Source: Isochrysis galbana (lineage: Eukaryota > Haptophyta > Isochrysidales > Isochrysidaceae). From it: 64,000 nucleotides of DNA. Below the pieces are notes generated by a model. The model was not told the DNA's origin. It worked only from the letters and a program-made list of their open reading frames with translations, and made no database searches. The DNA is taken from NCBI GenBank assembly GCA_018136815.1, contig CM030931.1:4098148-4162147 (forward strand), read 5' to 3'. Positions 33,000 to 44,899 of the stretch are shown in pieces (the first letter of the stretch is position 1; the number at the start of each line of letters is the position of its first letter). A program made the translations under genes and the position numbers.

Positions 33000-35098
33000 A
33001 TGCTTGTTGCGGCCGCGTTTGCACTCGCCCTGCACGGCGTCGGTGTTGCTCTACCGCCCGGGCCGAGTCGCACGATTGGGCCTCCCCTGATGCGTGGCAT
33101 CCACGGCCGCCAGTCGGTCGAGCGGCGGCAACAAATCGCAAATCACATGAAAGAGCTGGACATTCTTCGCACTGTGCCTCCCTGCGACGCGTGCGAGCTG
33201 GCAAAGGCCAAGCTGCGAGAGATGGAAGAAGATGGATTTGTGCCCAACTCGCATGCAATCACGATAGCTATTGGACTTTGCAGTGCCGACCTCCCCGCTG
33301 CGGAGGCTTTCTTCAAGCAGCTGCACGAGGGCACCCGGTCAGAGGGCTCGTATGCGCTCTTGCTACGTGCGCAACTAGCGCACGGAGAGCTCGACCGAGC
33401 ACTCTCTACGTGGAGGGCGATGGTCGCTCACGGGATTCGCCCCCGTGTGCGCACCACATCACCACTTCTTATCGCTCTCTGCGGTAGCGAGAGGCATGAG
33501 GAGGCTATGGCTTTGTACTCAGAGCTGCGGCAGCACGGCATGGATCTCACCCAGCAAGACTATTCCGCCATGTTATTGCTTCATGGCAGAGGCAACGAAG
33601 CAAGACAAGCGATGTCAGTGCTCGCCCATTTGGCAGAGGACTTTCCTCGTCCTGACGATGAGACAATCGCTGCCATCGTCGAATTGTTCAAGCGGCTCGA
33701 TCTGGCGACAGCACAGATGCCGATCTCCAACCCTAATCTTGGGTTTGAAGCGCATGACAAAGCCGATGTGCACCACGAGTTTCATCATTACGTAGATGAT
33801 GGCGCCCACGACCAAACCTTCGATCATGCTGAGGCTTCTAGTATTGGGCATTCGAAGGCATCACACGCATGTGCTCCCGGGGCAGAACGCGTGGTGATCG
33901 GGCCGGATGGCAAGTGCCCATGCTGTGGTGCACAACTTCAGTTGCTCACGCTCAGCAATTCGGAGCGCGATGAAGTGCGCAAAGTGCTGCTCGCACGTGC
34001 GGCCGAACGGCAGGGCGAGAGTGGAAGCGATCAGTTGCGCACATTCAGTAAGTGGCTTGAGAAGCAGCCGCCATTTGACTACGTCATCGACGGCCCAAAT
34101 GTCGGCTATGCCAACCAGAATTTCGAGGGAGGGAGATTTGAATTCACTCAAGTAGCCGCAGTGTTGCAGTTGCTACAACGCAAGGGGAAACGCGTTTTGC
34201 TCATTTTGCCGAGGAAATACGCAAAGGATGTCATACCTAATCACACAAGCTCCACCGAGGTAAGTCTATGACCCACGTGCCAGAATCTGGGCATGGGCCT
34301 GATGAAATTCCTTTCGATCCTTTCGAATCCTCTCAAACGAGAGTTGGATGAAGCAACACACGATGTACCCACGCACCATCTCGAGAGCGCAAATGCCTCC
34401 TGCTTTGTGTAAACGGCCCTGTCACCACAATCGCATGATTTGATCCTCAGCGTGACACTCGCATTTCGAAAGTCGACCGCGACATTCTCGAGGAGTGGAA
34501 ACGGCAGAATATTGTTTACTTGTGCCATTCTGGCCTTTACGATGATTGGTTCTGGATGCTCGCCACTGTTAGCGGCGCAAGCCCACCGCGTGCAGTAAGC
34601 TAGCTGTCCCCACGCCCTACTTGCTTGAGGGGAGCTTCCTTCCATCCTCTTCTTCCGGTGCAGAGAGGCGATCGTGATAGCAGCTTTTCTTTCTCCTTTT
34701 CCTACCTCCCACCCAGCTTCCCAGAGCACCTAGGCTGCCTCCTCATCGCCAAATTCCGCTGTGGTCTACAGGTCACGAATGATGCGATGCGAGATCACCT
34801 GAACGAATTGTTGCCGCAACGTGCCTTTCAGCGCTGGCGGCACTCGCAGATCGTCTCATTCAGTATCGGCTACTTGACACCGGAAACCCCAATACCTCAG
34901 TCGAAGCCTCCGCGCTCCCAGCCCATCATTGCCACTGTCGAGTCTCCGCCGGTTTTCTCTCGACAAGCGCAGAGGCTGAACGGCCGCTGGCATATTCCCA
35001 TGATGACGAATCAGGAGGAGGAGAGCCATCAATGGTTGTGTTGCACCGCCGACGCTCCGATGGCCTCTGAGAGCTTGGAGTTCTCTTCTTCTATCTAG
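33000..35098 (+). CDS. PRORP: Protein-only RNase P (PRORP), three exons
   Basis: Cleaves the 5' leader from precursor tRNA with a protein enzyme. Exons 33,000-34,259, 34,451-34,594 and 34,772-35,098, all phase 0 with GT-AG borders, give about 576 residues. The N terminus is hydrophobic (M-L-V-A-A-A-F-A-L-A-L-H-G-V), suggesting organelle targeting. Residues ~45-230 are PPR helices. A Cys motif follows (C-P-C-C-G-A), corresponding to the structural zinc region. The NYN metallonuclease has all four expected acidic ligands: Y-V-I-D-G-P-N-V-G-Y in exon 1, Y-D-D-W-F-W in exon 2, and V-T-N-D-A-M-R-D-H at the start of exon 3, where the intron sits just before the motif. The tail is polar. The frame also extends upstream from 33,000 through non-ATG codons. 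Confidence 0.92.
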
Positions 35099-35752
35099 CA
35101 TCAACCGGCGTCGACTCAACTTCGAGGTCTATTTTTGATTAGGGCCATGATGCGGAACACGCGGATGTGGACACATGTGCGACGTGCGATGTCGATATGC
35201 CAGGCATATTCTGACCACCCGCTGCCCCAGACGCTTGCCGCGCTCCTGATTCACATGCGCAAGCATATCACAACGCATGCGGTACATACCATCGCGGTAG
35301 CGCGGTAGAAAATTGCATCCTTTATTTAGAGACAACGCGGGCCCGTAGTCATGTTCATGTAAAAAAAACATTCTTGAAAAAGCCCGCTATGCTAGTTTAC
35401 ATACACCCTTCTCTGGGCTCTCGGGTCCATCGCCCTCGCCTCATCCCTTCCCTCTCCCCCCCTCATTCCTTGTTCTTCGGTTTCGGGGGGTCGGCCCATG
35501 TGCACTACCTTGGGCCTAGCGTTGGGGGGCTAACGGGAGTAGCGGCACTTATGCCCAGTTGGTTTATTATTGTCACCGCCTATGAGCCAGCAGTATTGGC
35601 GACTAGTACGACTAGCAGTAGCCCTCCCTCGTATTCGCAGATTGGGCCGCGCCCAACGACCGGTGCCAAGGGGTGTAGTAGTACGGTCTCCGCTACACTC
35701 ATGGCCCACCCTGCAGCAAACCATCACCAAACCTGCCAAACTGCCGAATTTC
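35099..35752. other. Intergenic between convergent genes
   Basis: Lies between the 3' ends of PRORP and the GH5-like gene. A stretch at 35,400-35,530 (TTCCTTGTTCTTCGGTTTCGGGG, CCTTGGGCCTAG) resembles 57,770-57,850 in the same orientation, so it holds part of a dispersed repeat. No gene seen. Confidence 0.4.
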
Positions 35753-38383
35753 TTACAGCTCCCACTCATCATCATCAATTTGGGACGCCTCCCCCTTGCC
35801 CAATGTAGAGGGGCGAGACGATGCCTCGGGTGAGTCTACCGGTCGTGTCCCCCACGTCTGTGCCTGCCTTGGAGAGGGTACCGATTCCATCCCCGCCTCT
35901 CTTGAAGTAGGTTGCACATCTTGGTCCCAACAATGCAAGTGTCCAGCACTCACTCTCCTACTGCCAAGCGGAGGGTATTTTTGATTGCCACCGCATGGAT
36001 GCCCTCGGTCACGACGTGAGTCTTGCACCGCCTCTCGTACCTGGACGTTTACCGACGTCATGTGGCTCGCCTGAAGCTCAAGCGTCGTGGCCTCGTCGAG
36101 CTGCTGGGCGTATCCACCGCTGCCGCCCCGCTTACGATTGGGCCTAACGGGGCGCTTCAATCTTTGATGGTCGGTCTTCTTGCCACACGTCGCGCACTGA
36201 CTAGATGAAGGCGATGCATGAGCGGTATCTAGAGGGCTTGCACAAATAGAGCGTGGTTCCTTGACTGCGTCGCCGGAAGTCGAGGTGAACCATAGTCGCC
36301 AACCACAGCAAATCCACCTTAATACTGCCCCTGCACAAACCAGCGCCGCGAGCCCCAATGAGATCCACACCTCTGGCTTGGATAGCAAGTCACTCATGGA
36401 AATATGTTCAGACGATGATGCATGAGCCGTCACAAATCTTAGGGGCCATCTCGGGGACGCCGGCGGATGGTTCACTCGGGTCGCAAGAGGTGGCAATAGC
36501 GGGACAGTTGTTCGTGTCTGATTGATGAAGAGCGCTGGTGCCGGCGCGGGGCAAGAATACAAAATATCGTGTTCAGCGACGCAAGACCATCGATTTCCGC
36601 TTTGCTGAAGATATCGACAGAGGGCACAACCTAGTGTGCAGTCATGTTGATAGTCGATGGGCGACCCCGCAGAAGTTGGGTCCACCCACGCAGAATGGCA
36701 TGAATATTCGAGGTCGGGGTCGTACTCAGCCTGATTGGCTATGCTGTTACACCACTGCTGGTCCTTGGCCCCCGTTAGATGCGTCTGACGCGATTTGATG
36801 AAGCTCATCGGATCAAGATGTGAGCAAGGCATTTGCGGTGGTGGAAGAGGTGTATCAGCCGGTGCTGAAGGCGGAGGAAAAGGAGGCAGTGGCGGTGGTG
36901 GCTTTGGCTCTGTCGGAATCTCTTCGAAAACCGGGAAACCCGACCGCAGCACGCCCGCCATCTCCGCATCCAGGCTCTCTAAGGTGTCAAGATTGTCGTG
37001 CACCCACTTCACAGGTTGCTGACGCGGGCCACTATTGTGTACCAGCTCGAATCCCCACACCGGTTGGTCGAGCGGCCTGTCATCTTTAGGATACGAACGC
37101 CAGATCCAATATGTCGACGAGATGTTGAGCTGGACGAAGCTCTCTAGCAGCGACTTGGCGTACTGAAGACGCCCATGATCTCGATAAAGCTCGTTCTTGA
37201 CTCCCCACTGATTGCAAAAGACCGGAACATTGAACCTACGGCTGAGCTCGTAAGGCACCTCACGCGTGGTTTTCTTGATCCAAGATGCATCGACGCGCAC
37301 CGATTGATGTGCATCATCGCAATAATTTGGCCACCAGGTATCGTACACGTCCTTGCACGGGAATGTCCCCGGAAAACGAGCATCACTTCCTGTGCCGGTA
37401 TTTGCCGTCACTAGCTTCCATGGTACGAAGAAGTCGTACGTGTACAGCACATTGTCACGATCGAGAATGACACGCTCGTCAAAGTTCCACGCTTTGTAGT
37501 AGGGGGCCGGCCCGACCACGCAAAGAGCGCGCCGATCTCCACGGTGAACCGCGTCACAACCACCACGCATGAAGCTCGCCACGCGTTCTGGCGCAGCATC
37601 CTTTGTGCGAGGCTCTGACATGATCTCGTAACCAGCAATCCGCTCCCACGTGGAATACCGCTCCGCTATCCAGCTCCACATGGCGTAATACTTTTGCACT
37701 AGTTCGGGAGAGTGCCAGACGTCGGGCTCGCCGGGCCAGCCCCATCCCGCAGCATATTTTGCCCGGGCTGTGAGGATCACCCACAAGCCAGCAGCTGTAG
37801 CCTCAGCAATGATCTTGTCGAGCGCATGAACGCATCGCGTGTTCATGTAACCCCAGTTGGCGTTGTTTGTGAAGCACTCCAGGCCGTCCTCGGGCCCAGT
37901 TGAATCGTGCCACAGAATACCCACGAGCCGGATCACATTGGCAGACGGGATCGACTCACGCAGCCAACGGATATCATGCCACGCCGACGGCAGCTCCATG
38001 TAGTATTGGATGTACATGTTAACGCCAGACAGGATCAGCGGCCTGCCCGGTCCTCCGTTGGCCAACCGTCCACCTGATGGGATGAGCTCCGCCCCACACG
38101 CGGAGAGGCGCAACGGGCCGCTCGAGCTGCCTACAGGGCACCCTCGTGGCGGTCGCGTGCTCAGGCTGTGCGGAACACTCGAAGGCGCTTGCACAGCAGG
38201 CGCCACCAAGTGCCTGCAAAATTCGCAGCTGCGGCACTTGCACCAGGGGCAGTGCGAGTCGCTACTGTCCCTGCTACACCATCCTGCACACTCCTCGAAG
38301 TCTGCGTCGTGCTCGATCCCCGAGGAGCAGGCCAGCAGCCGTCGGTGCGACTGGTTGGTCGGCAGCTCATGTCGTTCCGCCAT
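35753..38383 (-). CDS. GH5-like glycosidase homologue, membrane-anchored
   Basis: About 876 residues from the ATG at 38,383. No signal peptide is visible, so a 5' exon is likely missing. A Cys-rich segment (C-P-W-C-K-C-R-S-C-E-F-C) comes first. A (beta/alpha)8 domain of cellulase/GH5 type follows at residues ~120-480, with N-V-I-R-L-V-G, the acid/base Glu in Y-E-I-M-S-E-P-R, and strand 7 as V-F-C-N-Q-W-G. The nucleophile there is normally Glu (N-E-W-G or G-E-F-G), so it is Gln here. After a Pro-rich linker comes a second Cys-rich module, then a transmembrane helix (I-S-L-G-L-A-A-L-V-C-A-G-A-V-L) and a ~170-residue cytoplasmic tail. It is probably a cell-surface carbohydrate-binding or modified hydrolase; activity is uncertain. 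Confidence 0.8.
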   Translation of the reverse strand: MAERHELPTNQSHRRLLACSSGIEHDADFEECAGWCSRDSSDSHCPWCKCRSCEFCRHLVAPAVQAPSSVPHSLSTRPPRGCPVGSSSGPLRLSACGAELIPSGGRLANGGPGRPLILSGVNMYIQYYMELPSAWHDIRWLRESIPSANVIRLVGILWHDSTGPEDGLECFTNNANWGYMNTRCVHALDKIIAEATAAGLWVILTARAKYAAGWGWPGEPDVWHSPELVQKYYAMWSWIAERYSTWERIAGYEIMSEPRTKDAAPERVASFMRGGCDAVHRGDRRALCVVGPAPYYKAWNFDERVILDRDNVLYTYDFFVPWKLVTANTGTGSDARFPGTFPCKDVYDTWWPNYCDDAHQSVRVDASWIKKTTREVPYELSRRFNVPVFCNQWGVKNELYRDHGRLQYAKSLLESFVQLNISSTYWIWRSYPKDDRPLDQPVWGFELVHNSGPRQQPVKWVHDNLDTLESLDAEMAGVLRSGFPVFEEIPTEPKPPPPLPPFPPPSAPADTPLPPPQMPCSHLDPMSFIKSRQTHLTGAKDQQWCNSIANQAEYDPDLEYSCHSAWVDPTSAGSPIDYQHDCTLGCALCRYLQQSGNRWSCVAEHDILYSCPAPAPALFINQTRTTVPLLPPLATRVNHPPASPRWPLRFVTAHASSSEHISMSDLLSKPEVWISLGLAALVCAGAVLRWICCGWRLWFTSTSGDAVKEPRSICASPLDTAHASPSSSQCATCGKKTDHQRLKRPVRPNRKRGGSGGYAQQLDEATTLELQASHMTSVNVQVREAVQDSRRDRGHPCGGNQKYPPLGSRRVSAGHLHCWDQDVQPTSREAGMESVPSPRQAQTWGTRPVDSPEASSRPSTLGKGEASQIDDDEWEL

Positions 38384-39223
38384 CTCTCTCCTCACGCTAA
38401 CCCGCACTCGAGAGGGATTGAGAATCGAGGAGGAAAGAAGGGATTCTATTCCATGCGCTGTGAGCACGAGAGCAGAGGCGGACCCGAGCAGACAGCCGAG
38501 GGGGGAAGAGCAAGGAGTTGGGAGAGGCCGGGGACGAGCAGCGCGAGACGGCGAGGGCGCGAGAAGAGGGCAAGATCGGCGGCGGGCGTTTCGCCGGTAC
38601 TGTAGAGATCCAGTGCTTTACTTGTAGAGCTGGAGACCTGGACTAGTAGTGGTAGTACTGTAGTACTCGAGTACACAAGTACACTCTTGAAGGAGATGAC
38701 AGATATCATGATGTCATCTGCAGAGGCACGCACGACCTCCGCGTGAAAGGATGCCGATTGAGGCGCTCAGAAGTTGTTAGAGTCAGAGGTGTGAGATGTG
38801 ATTCAACCTGATAGCCATCGTCACGTCGTCACTCGTCACCCCGCACCTGTCATTGTCACAACTTGTCACCTGTCACCTGTCACCCTACACCCTACTCTGA
38901 CGAATTGGAATGACCCATTGGGTCTGAGGGCAACGAGGAGGGAGCCATACCGGCGCCAGGCGCGGCGGAGGGAACGACTTCGGAGACGCTGACGGGCTGG
39001 AGCCCGTCAGCAGAGGAAGCCGGGAAGGCGGGCTTGGGCGAGGGCGAGGACGGCGGCGAGAGCGAGAGCGACATCGAGCGAGCGGCGAGAGGCGAGGGCG
39101 AGGGCGAGCGAGGGGAGGGCTGTGATCGGTGATGGCAGGGGCTGGCGTGGAGAGGAGAGGTTGTAGGGTATGTGAGTGGTAGACGAGCGAGACAACGAGA
39201 GCGAGAGCGACGGGTAGAACGAA

Positions 39224-39285
39224 GGCGGCTTGCCTTCATTTGGTCTCCTTTCCCTCAGGGTTTCTTCCCCTCCCGTGGGGACTCT
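39224..39285. repeat. 62-bp perfect repeat, inverted at 52,321-52,382
   Basis: All 62 bases match the reverse complement of 52,321-52,382. It begins GGCGGCTTGCCTTCATTTGG and ends TCCCGTGGGGACTCT. The flanks differ. Probably the end of a dispersed element. Confidence 0.9.
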
Positions 39286-39360
39286 CACCCTACCATGAGC
39301 CCCCCCGCGAGCACCCCGAAGGAGAGGCCCAGGAGCACCACCTCCTGCAAACAACGGCAA

Positions 39361-39862
39361 TCAACGAAGAAAGAGAAACGATCTGCAACAACAACGAAAG
39401 GGAGGGAATGATTCCGAAGACACGCGAGATGCAGTGAGCAGTGAGCTACAATCTCCGACAACTCTAGTATTAGAGTCAAAGAGAGAAGCCACATAGGAGG
39501 GAGGGGAGGAAAGACAACGGACGGAGCGTCGAGCGACAACAGCGAGCGACAGAGCCATGATGAGCGAGAAGGAGAGGCCTTGAGTGATCACTGACAGGCC
39601 GGCCCCGGTGTCGGCCACCGGGCTCGCCGTGAGTGCGGTGTCGGCGAGGAGGATTCCGTCGCCGGTGCCTTCGCGTAGGATGCGTAGGTCGCGCACGTAT
39701 AGGCTGTGGCGAGGTGCCGTGAACTTGGGGGTGTCGATGACGTCCCGGTAAGCGTAGATCAAAGACCCGCCCAAATCCAGTGAGGGCCATGGCGGGGGAG
39801 GAGTTGAGAGAGGGGGGGACTCGTGCCCCGCCATGAGTGAACCAAGTATAAACTTAGTTGAG
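39361..39862 (-). mobile_element. LINE-type leader plus short ORF
   Basis: The minus strand has the hairpin CAACTAAG-TTTATA-CTTGGTTC just before ATG at 39,834, then M-A-G-H-E-S-P-P as in other LINE 5' ends here. The frame runs to 39,361. It contains Y-V-R-D-L-R-I-L-R-E-G-T-G-D and one hydrophobic helix (L-S-V-I-T-Q-G-L-S-F-S-L-I-M-A-L-S-L-A-V). A second hydrophobic piece in another frame (L-G-L-S-F-G-V-L-A-G-G-L-M-V-G) follows a possible splice acceptor at about 39,356. It could be a LINE 5' fragment fused to unrelated coding sequence. Function unknown. Confidence 0.4.
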
Positions 39863-40700
39863 ATGCCATCTTTCTGTAAGGGGTTAATTGGCTCTAGGCG
39901 TAGCCTCATACTAATGACCATACAAGAGCTCTTATGTTAAGCCCCAATGTACCCTCCTCAACACCATACCTTTGATGGAGCCCCTAGTTGAAGTTTGTAG
40001 CCCTTCCATTCAACCCAAAGCGTGCAAGGCATCTCAGTTTTGGAACGGAGGTAGTAGTTAAAAAGCCCCTGTTTGACCGCCCTAGTTGTGCGTTGTGGTC
40101 GGCGCCGCTCTCATTATCGACGTTGTTGAGCTCGCTATCGCAAAGAGAGACTCCTAGTGTGAAAAGGTCGTCAAAAGTCAAGAAAGGCCAGAGACCAGAG
40201 AGACGCCAAAACCATTTACTACTAATATCCTTGTTTTCCGACCAACAACCCCGTCGTCGGTTGGTGGTGGTCGTCGGTTGAAGCAACATATTACAAATCG
40301 CGCGCGCGAGTACTCCCTCTTACCAGTTTTCTTTTCTCTGGGAGAAGAGTAATTCGGGAACAAACACATACATACTCTCCCGTCGTCCTCTCTTCCCGTG
40401 CCCCCCTCCTCCCTCCCCCTCCCCTTCTTCCCTCTCTGCCTTACTCTCTTATCTCTCTTCTCTTCCTCTCTCTTTTCCCTCCTCTTCTCCCTCCCCCTTC
40501 CATCCCCCCCCGGTCTCCCCCCCCCCCCCCCCCTTCTTCTGTGTGTCTCTCGTGTCGGGCCGTTTCCTTGTCGATGGACACGGCCGCTCGCGCCGCCTGA
40601 GAGAAGAACATCTGCCCAGCTCTCCCCTCCCCCTCCCCAAAACCACACCTCGCTTACACGCTGAGGCAAGGGCAGGTGAGTGGCGTGCGCACCGACGAGG

Positions 40701-40939
40701 ATGGACGACTTTGATGTCTTCGACCTCTTCGGCGAGATGCCCTTTGATTTTGAGACGGACATCGAGCCAGCGCCCCACCGGGAGGGGACGTCGGCAAAGT
40801 CGGCGAACAAGGAGAAGAAGGAGAAGAAGGAGAAGAAGGAGAACAAGGTACGAGAGACAGGGGGGAGGGGGGGGGAGGGGGGGGGAGAGAGGGGGGGGGG
40901 AGAGGGGGGCTAGAGAGAGAGGGAGAGAGGGGGGGGGGG

Positions 40940-41020
<81 letters not shown>

Positions 41021-44000
41021 AAGGGAGAGAGCGAGCGAGCGAGAGAGAGAGAGGAGAGCGGGAGAGAGGGAGGGGGAGAGAGAGAATGAGAGAGAAGCTG
41101 CCGCCTCCTCGCGCTCGCCCCTTGGTGGGCAGCACTTTGCTAGCATTGTTGGTTCTAAGGCCGAGTCGCGTGTGAGTGCGTAGGCAGGCCTCAACTCTCT
41201 CACGTGTACTTGCGCTTGCAGCGCATTCTGCAAGCTGCCAGTGACGGCATATGCGATGAAGTGCATGTGGCGCACACTTTTGACTCTGTTGACTACTCCC
41301 GCACCCTGTGTGAATAGAAAAAGAAGGACAAGAAGAAGAGTGACCATTCGGACGGTTCTGATCTCGACATCTTTGGGAATTCACCTGCGACTCCCAAAAA
41401 GGAGAAGAAGAAGAAGAAGAAGAAGGACAAAAGCGGAGCATCAGACTCAGGATATGACACACCGCCCAGCAGCAAGCCGCAGACCGGGAAACAAGCGGCA
41501 AAGGACACAGGGACGATGAAGAGTGCTGGTCAAGCCGCCGCTCCGGCAGCTGTTGCTTCTGTAGCGAGCACATCTGCGAAAAAGGAGGCAAAGGGTCCAC
41601 TTGGCCCAGACGGCCGCCCAAAGGCAGTGCCAAGCGCTAGCCCTGGTGTAGCCGTGGCTCAAAAAGCCAAAAGTAGTGATAGCAACGCAAAGTCGAGTCC
41701 GGGTTCGTCTGTCGCTGCGAAGAACGTTCCACTCGCTTCCAGGTCAGCTCCCAGCACATCTGCGAGTAGTTCAGCCAAGCTTCCAAGTGGTACATCGATG
41801 GACAAGCGTGAACAGGGGAAGAGCGTCACCATCTCGGATCCCGAGACTGATAGGACAGACGATGAGGATGCACCATTCGTTGAGTCGAAGCTCTCGTCGT
41901 CTATTCTTCGGGCTTTCAAAACAATGGACAGTGATGGTGATGGCGTGATCGACATGTCTGAATTGCGAAGACGTCTCGATCATATCACTGCAAATCTCGG
42001 CATTAAGGTGGCGAGGGACACGGCCGAGGACGTCCTCGCCAAGTTCGACCCTCATGGCGAGCATAGCTTTCTGGATCTGGATCAATTTGGCTGCCTGATG
42101 GACGCCCTCAAGGAGTCGGCCTCTGCGAAAACGCGTGTCTCAACACATGGTGACAAGCCCACACCATCTTGGTATAAACATCCGCACATCCCACCCGCAG
42201 TAAGGCACGCCTTCGAGGCCTGCGATATGGATGAGACAGGTTCGATCCATGCAAGCGAGCTGCGCCGTATGTTCACCATGCTCGACCGGCAGCTGGGCTT
42301 CACAGTCACTCGGCGCGCGACAGATGAGGTGCTGGCGAAGTATGATGGAAGCGCGACTGATCGGAGGGTAAGCGCAGACGAGTTCGCTGCACTGGTCGAT
42401 GAGTTGCAGGCGATCTCGCCTCAAGCGCTGGCAGCATCGCTCGACTCGCCTGATGTGCGCATCCGTTGGCGTGCTGCTAGCGATTTGAAGAAGGACCCAG
42501 CGGCATTGGAGTCCCAGGCGAAGTCGATTTCTTTGAAGCTCGCGCACCAAGACCCAGGTGTCCGGCTGGTAGCACTGGATGTGCTCACCGCATGCCGATC
42601 GCAAGTGCTCGCTCCGGTCGCGCCGCAGGTATCCTCATTGCTCGCGGATCCGGTTTGGTATGTACGCGAGGCGTCAGTTCTCTGTCTCGCCTCGCTCGAG
42701 CCTCACATCTTGCGCGACTATGCGATTGAACTCATTGATGCTCTCGACGATGAGTACGACGTCGTGGGTTCCTCGGTCCGACAAGCTGCTGTACAAGCGC
42801 TCAGCAAGATGAAACCCGAATCGATATCTTCATACCTTCTCTCACGCACTCGCGAAATCACAAAGAAAGCCTCGGCAGTACGTCCTTCGCTCAAAGCACC
42901 TCCTCGACCCGCTCACACGCAGCCGTCGATGTTAACCAAGACAGTGAACAAGGTACGGCCAGGGTCGTCTATTTCTTCCCGGCACATACCGGCATCAGTG
43001 CGCTTCTCGGCCGAAGTGCCTGGACATCGGCCAAACTTGGCAGCTTGCGCATCGGCGTCAGATGCGCCGTTGCGGGATAGTACTGTTGTCAGGCCTGGAG
43101 ATCTAGCATGCAGGGCGCCTGGGGCGACCACACCCGCCTCAGAGAATTGGGCCGGAGTATGCTTGCCGGAGGAGATGAGCAACGGCAGAGTGAGATCCGA
43201 AGTGGGCTTTCCGATACCCGATGGTCGTCCCTCACGACTCGATTCGGCCCACAAACGGGCAGGCCAGCAAGGTGTCAACGGATTCCAAGATGAGGAGCCG
43301 ATGGTGAGGAGTCTGAGGGGCGACAAAACTGTTTCTACTCAGATGCCGCAGCACCCGCCGATTCGCATGAGTTCCCCCACGGACCATGTTACAGCGCACT
43401 TTGACCGTACCGTTGAGCTTGGTGCAATCCAACAGCTCCAGAGGCAGCAAATGGAAATGCAGCAAGTGCAGCAGCAGCAGCTGCACATCCAGCATCAGCA
43501 GCTTCAACAGCTCCAGCAGCATTTGCACAGCTCATTTTCTCCACAACGGGAGCAACAGCCCCAAGCGGTTCTTCATGCATGCAACGGCGAGCCATGCGAG
43601 GCGACGGCATCTTCACTAACGCAGACATCTACCCAGTCATTTTCAGCCCCATCCTTTCCTAATGCTGCGCTGGCTCATCACGCAGTCGCTCGGCAGCACC
43701 GAGATGCAGCTTCGGCGAACCTTGCTGAGTTGCAATACGAAAGGGATCCTCCCACGAAGAAGCCCTCGTTGGCTGCGTTCGCTGCTCAGATGCCCACGCA
43801 GAGAAGGACGTTGGCCCAATCGCAAAATCAACACTCACACCAGAAACTCTCTTCTCTGCCTTCATCCCAATCTCCTGCGAAGCCTGCGCAAAACACACCA
43901 TTACCCCGATCAGGCACCGTTTCACGGAATTCGTCACTGTCACCGTACGACCCCAAGGCCAACACGGGCCTATTTGTGGATGATGACGTCACACCACCTG

Positions 44001-44899
44001 AACGCGTTGCTTTAACACAGCCCCAATTCACCGACAGCCACCGCGACCCGCGGCTTTTTGCCAGCATAGGCTATCCACGGTCGAGAAGAGGTGGGCCTAT
44101 GTCCTCAACCCCAACGCCACAACTTGGACAAGTCTTGTTGTCCACGACATCCCTCAAGCCGCAATCGGGCGCTTGTACAGCCATTGAAACATATGATGGA
44201 TCACGGCGGCAGGAGACCAATGGGGCGACAGGACACACGTGGTCTAGTGAGCGCTCACCAAACAACAGCTGGGACGGGGAGCTCATCACTCGTGATGACA
44301 TTCTTGACCTCAAGCGGGAGCTCGCCACTCTACGTGAGGAACTCGATCTCCGCCGTCAGATGCAATCGTTAGTCTCTGAAACGCGCGATCTTCGTTCGGA
44401 GGTCATCTCTGAGGCGAGGGGTCTCCGCGCAGAGCTATTGTCGGAAGCGCGAGGGTTTCGAGAGGATAGTTGTATTCAGGAGTCCCAAGAGAGCTCTTGG
44501 TCCCCTCACGATTTGACGCGATCTACATTTGCAGCATCCCCCTCTCCCAGTCGCTTGCAGTCCGCCCATGGCCGTGCGCTTATGGAAACTCCAACTCCGC
44601 AAGCGGTCCCTCCTTTTCCAGCATGGGCACAGCGACCCGTGCCTGACACGTCAGTAACATCGACGCAGGCATACACACCGGTTCGCAATCATTCTCACCA
44701 AACCGTGACGGTCATACCCAACCAAAGGCCTTCGGAGCAATTAGCCACACCCCTCGAGACATTGGTGCGTCATCTGGGGAGCCAAGCTGCAGCACCGGCG
44801 ATGCGTCCGCCCTCACAACCGATGGCGAAGGCTGGATTGCCTCGTCCGCATGCACAAAAATCCACTCAGATGACACTCTCCACTCCGGGGCTGATATGA
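40701..44899 (+). CDS. EF-hand/HEAT-repeat protein with Q-rich and coiled-coil parts
   Basis: Two exons, 40,701-40,847 and 41,318-44,899, phase 0 with GT-AG, give about 1,242 residues. The N terminus is acidic and aromatic (M-D-D-F-D-V-F-D-L-F), followed by Lys/Glu runs that span the splice site. EF-hand-like units lie at ~190-340: two canonical calcium loops (D-S-D-G-D-G-V-I-D-M-S-E and D-M-D-E-T-G-S-I-H-A-S-E), each paired with a degenerate one. HEAT-like helical repeats come next at ~345-490 (D-P-G-V-R-L-V-A-L-D-V-L, then P-V-W-Y-V-R-E-A-S-V-L). The rest is disordered, with a Gln-rich run at ~685-715 and a coiled coil near ~985-1,045 (L-K-R-E-L-A-T-L-R-E-E-L). It is probably a calcium-responsive scaffold; I recognise no named orthologue. 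Confidence 0.75.
40930..41075. repeat. (GA)n microsatellite in intron
   Basis: A G-run block and about 80 bases of uninterrupted GA lie inside the single intron (40,848-41,317) of the EF-hand/HEAT gene. Length variation here would not affect the protein. Confidence 0.9.

Larger units (their letters stand above)
38468..40700. other. Intergenic region with transposon debris
   Basis: Contains a stretch at 38,898-38,941 matching, inverted, 57,480-57,523 inside a MITE; a 62-bp repeat at 39,224-39,285; a LINE-type hairpin leader at 39,835-39,862; and C-runs at 40,508-40,530. No gene is certain apart from the weak ORF listed separately. Confidence 0.4.
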
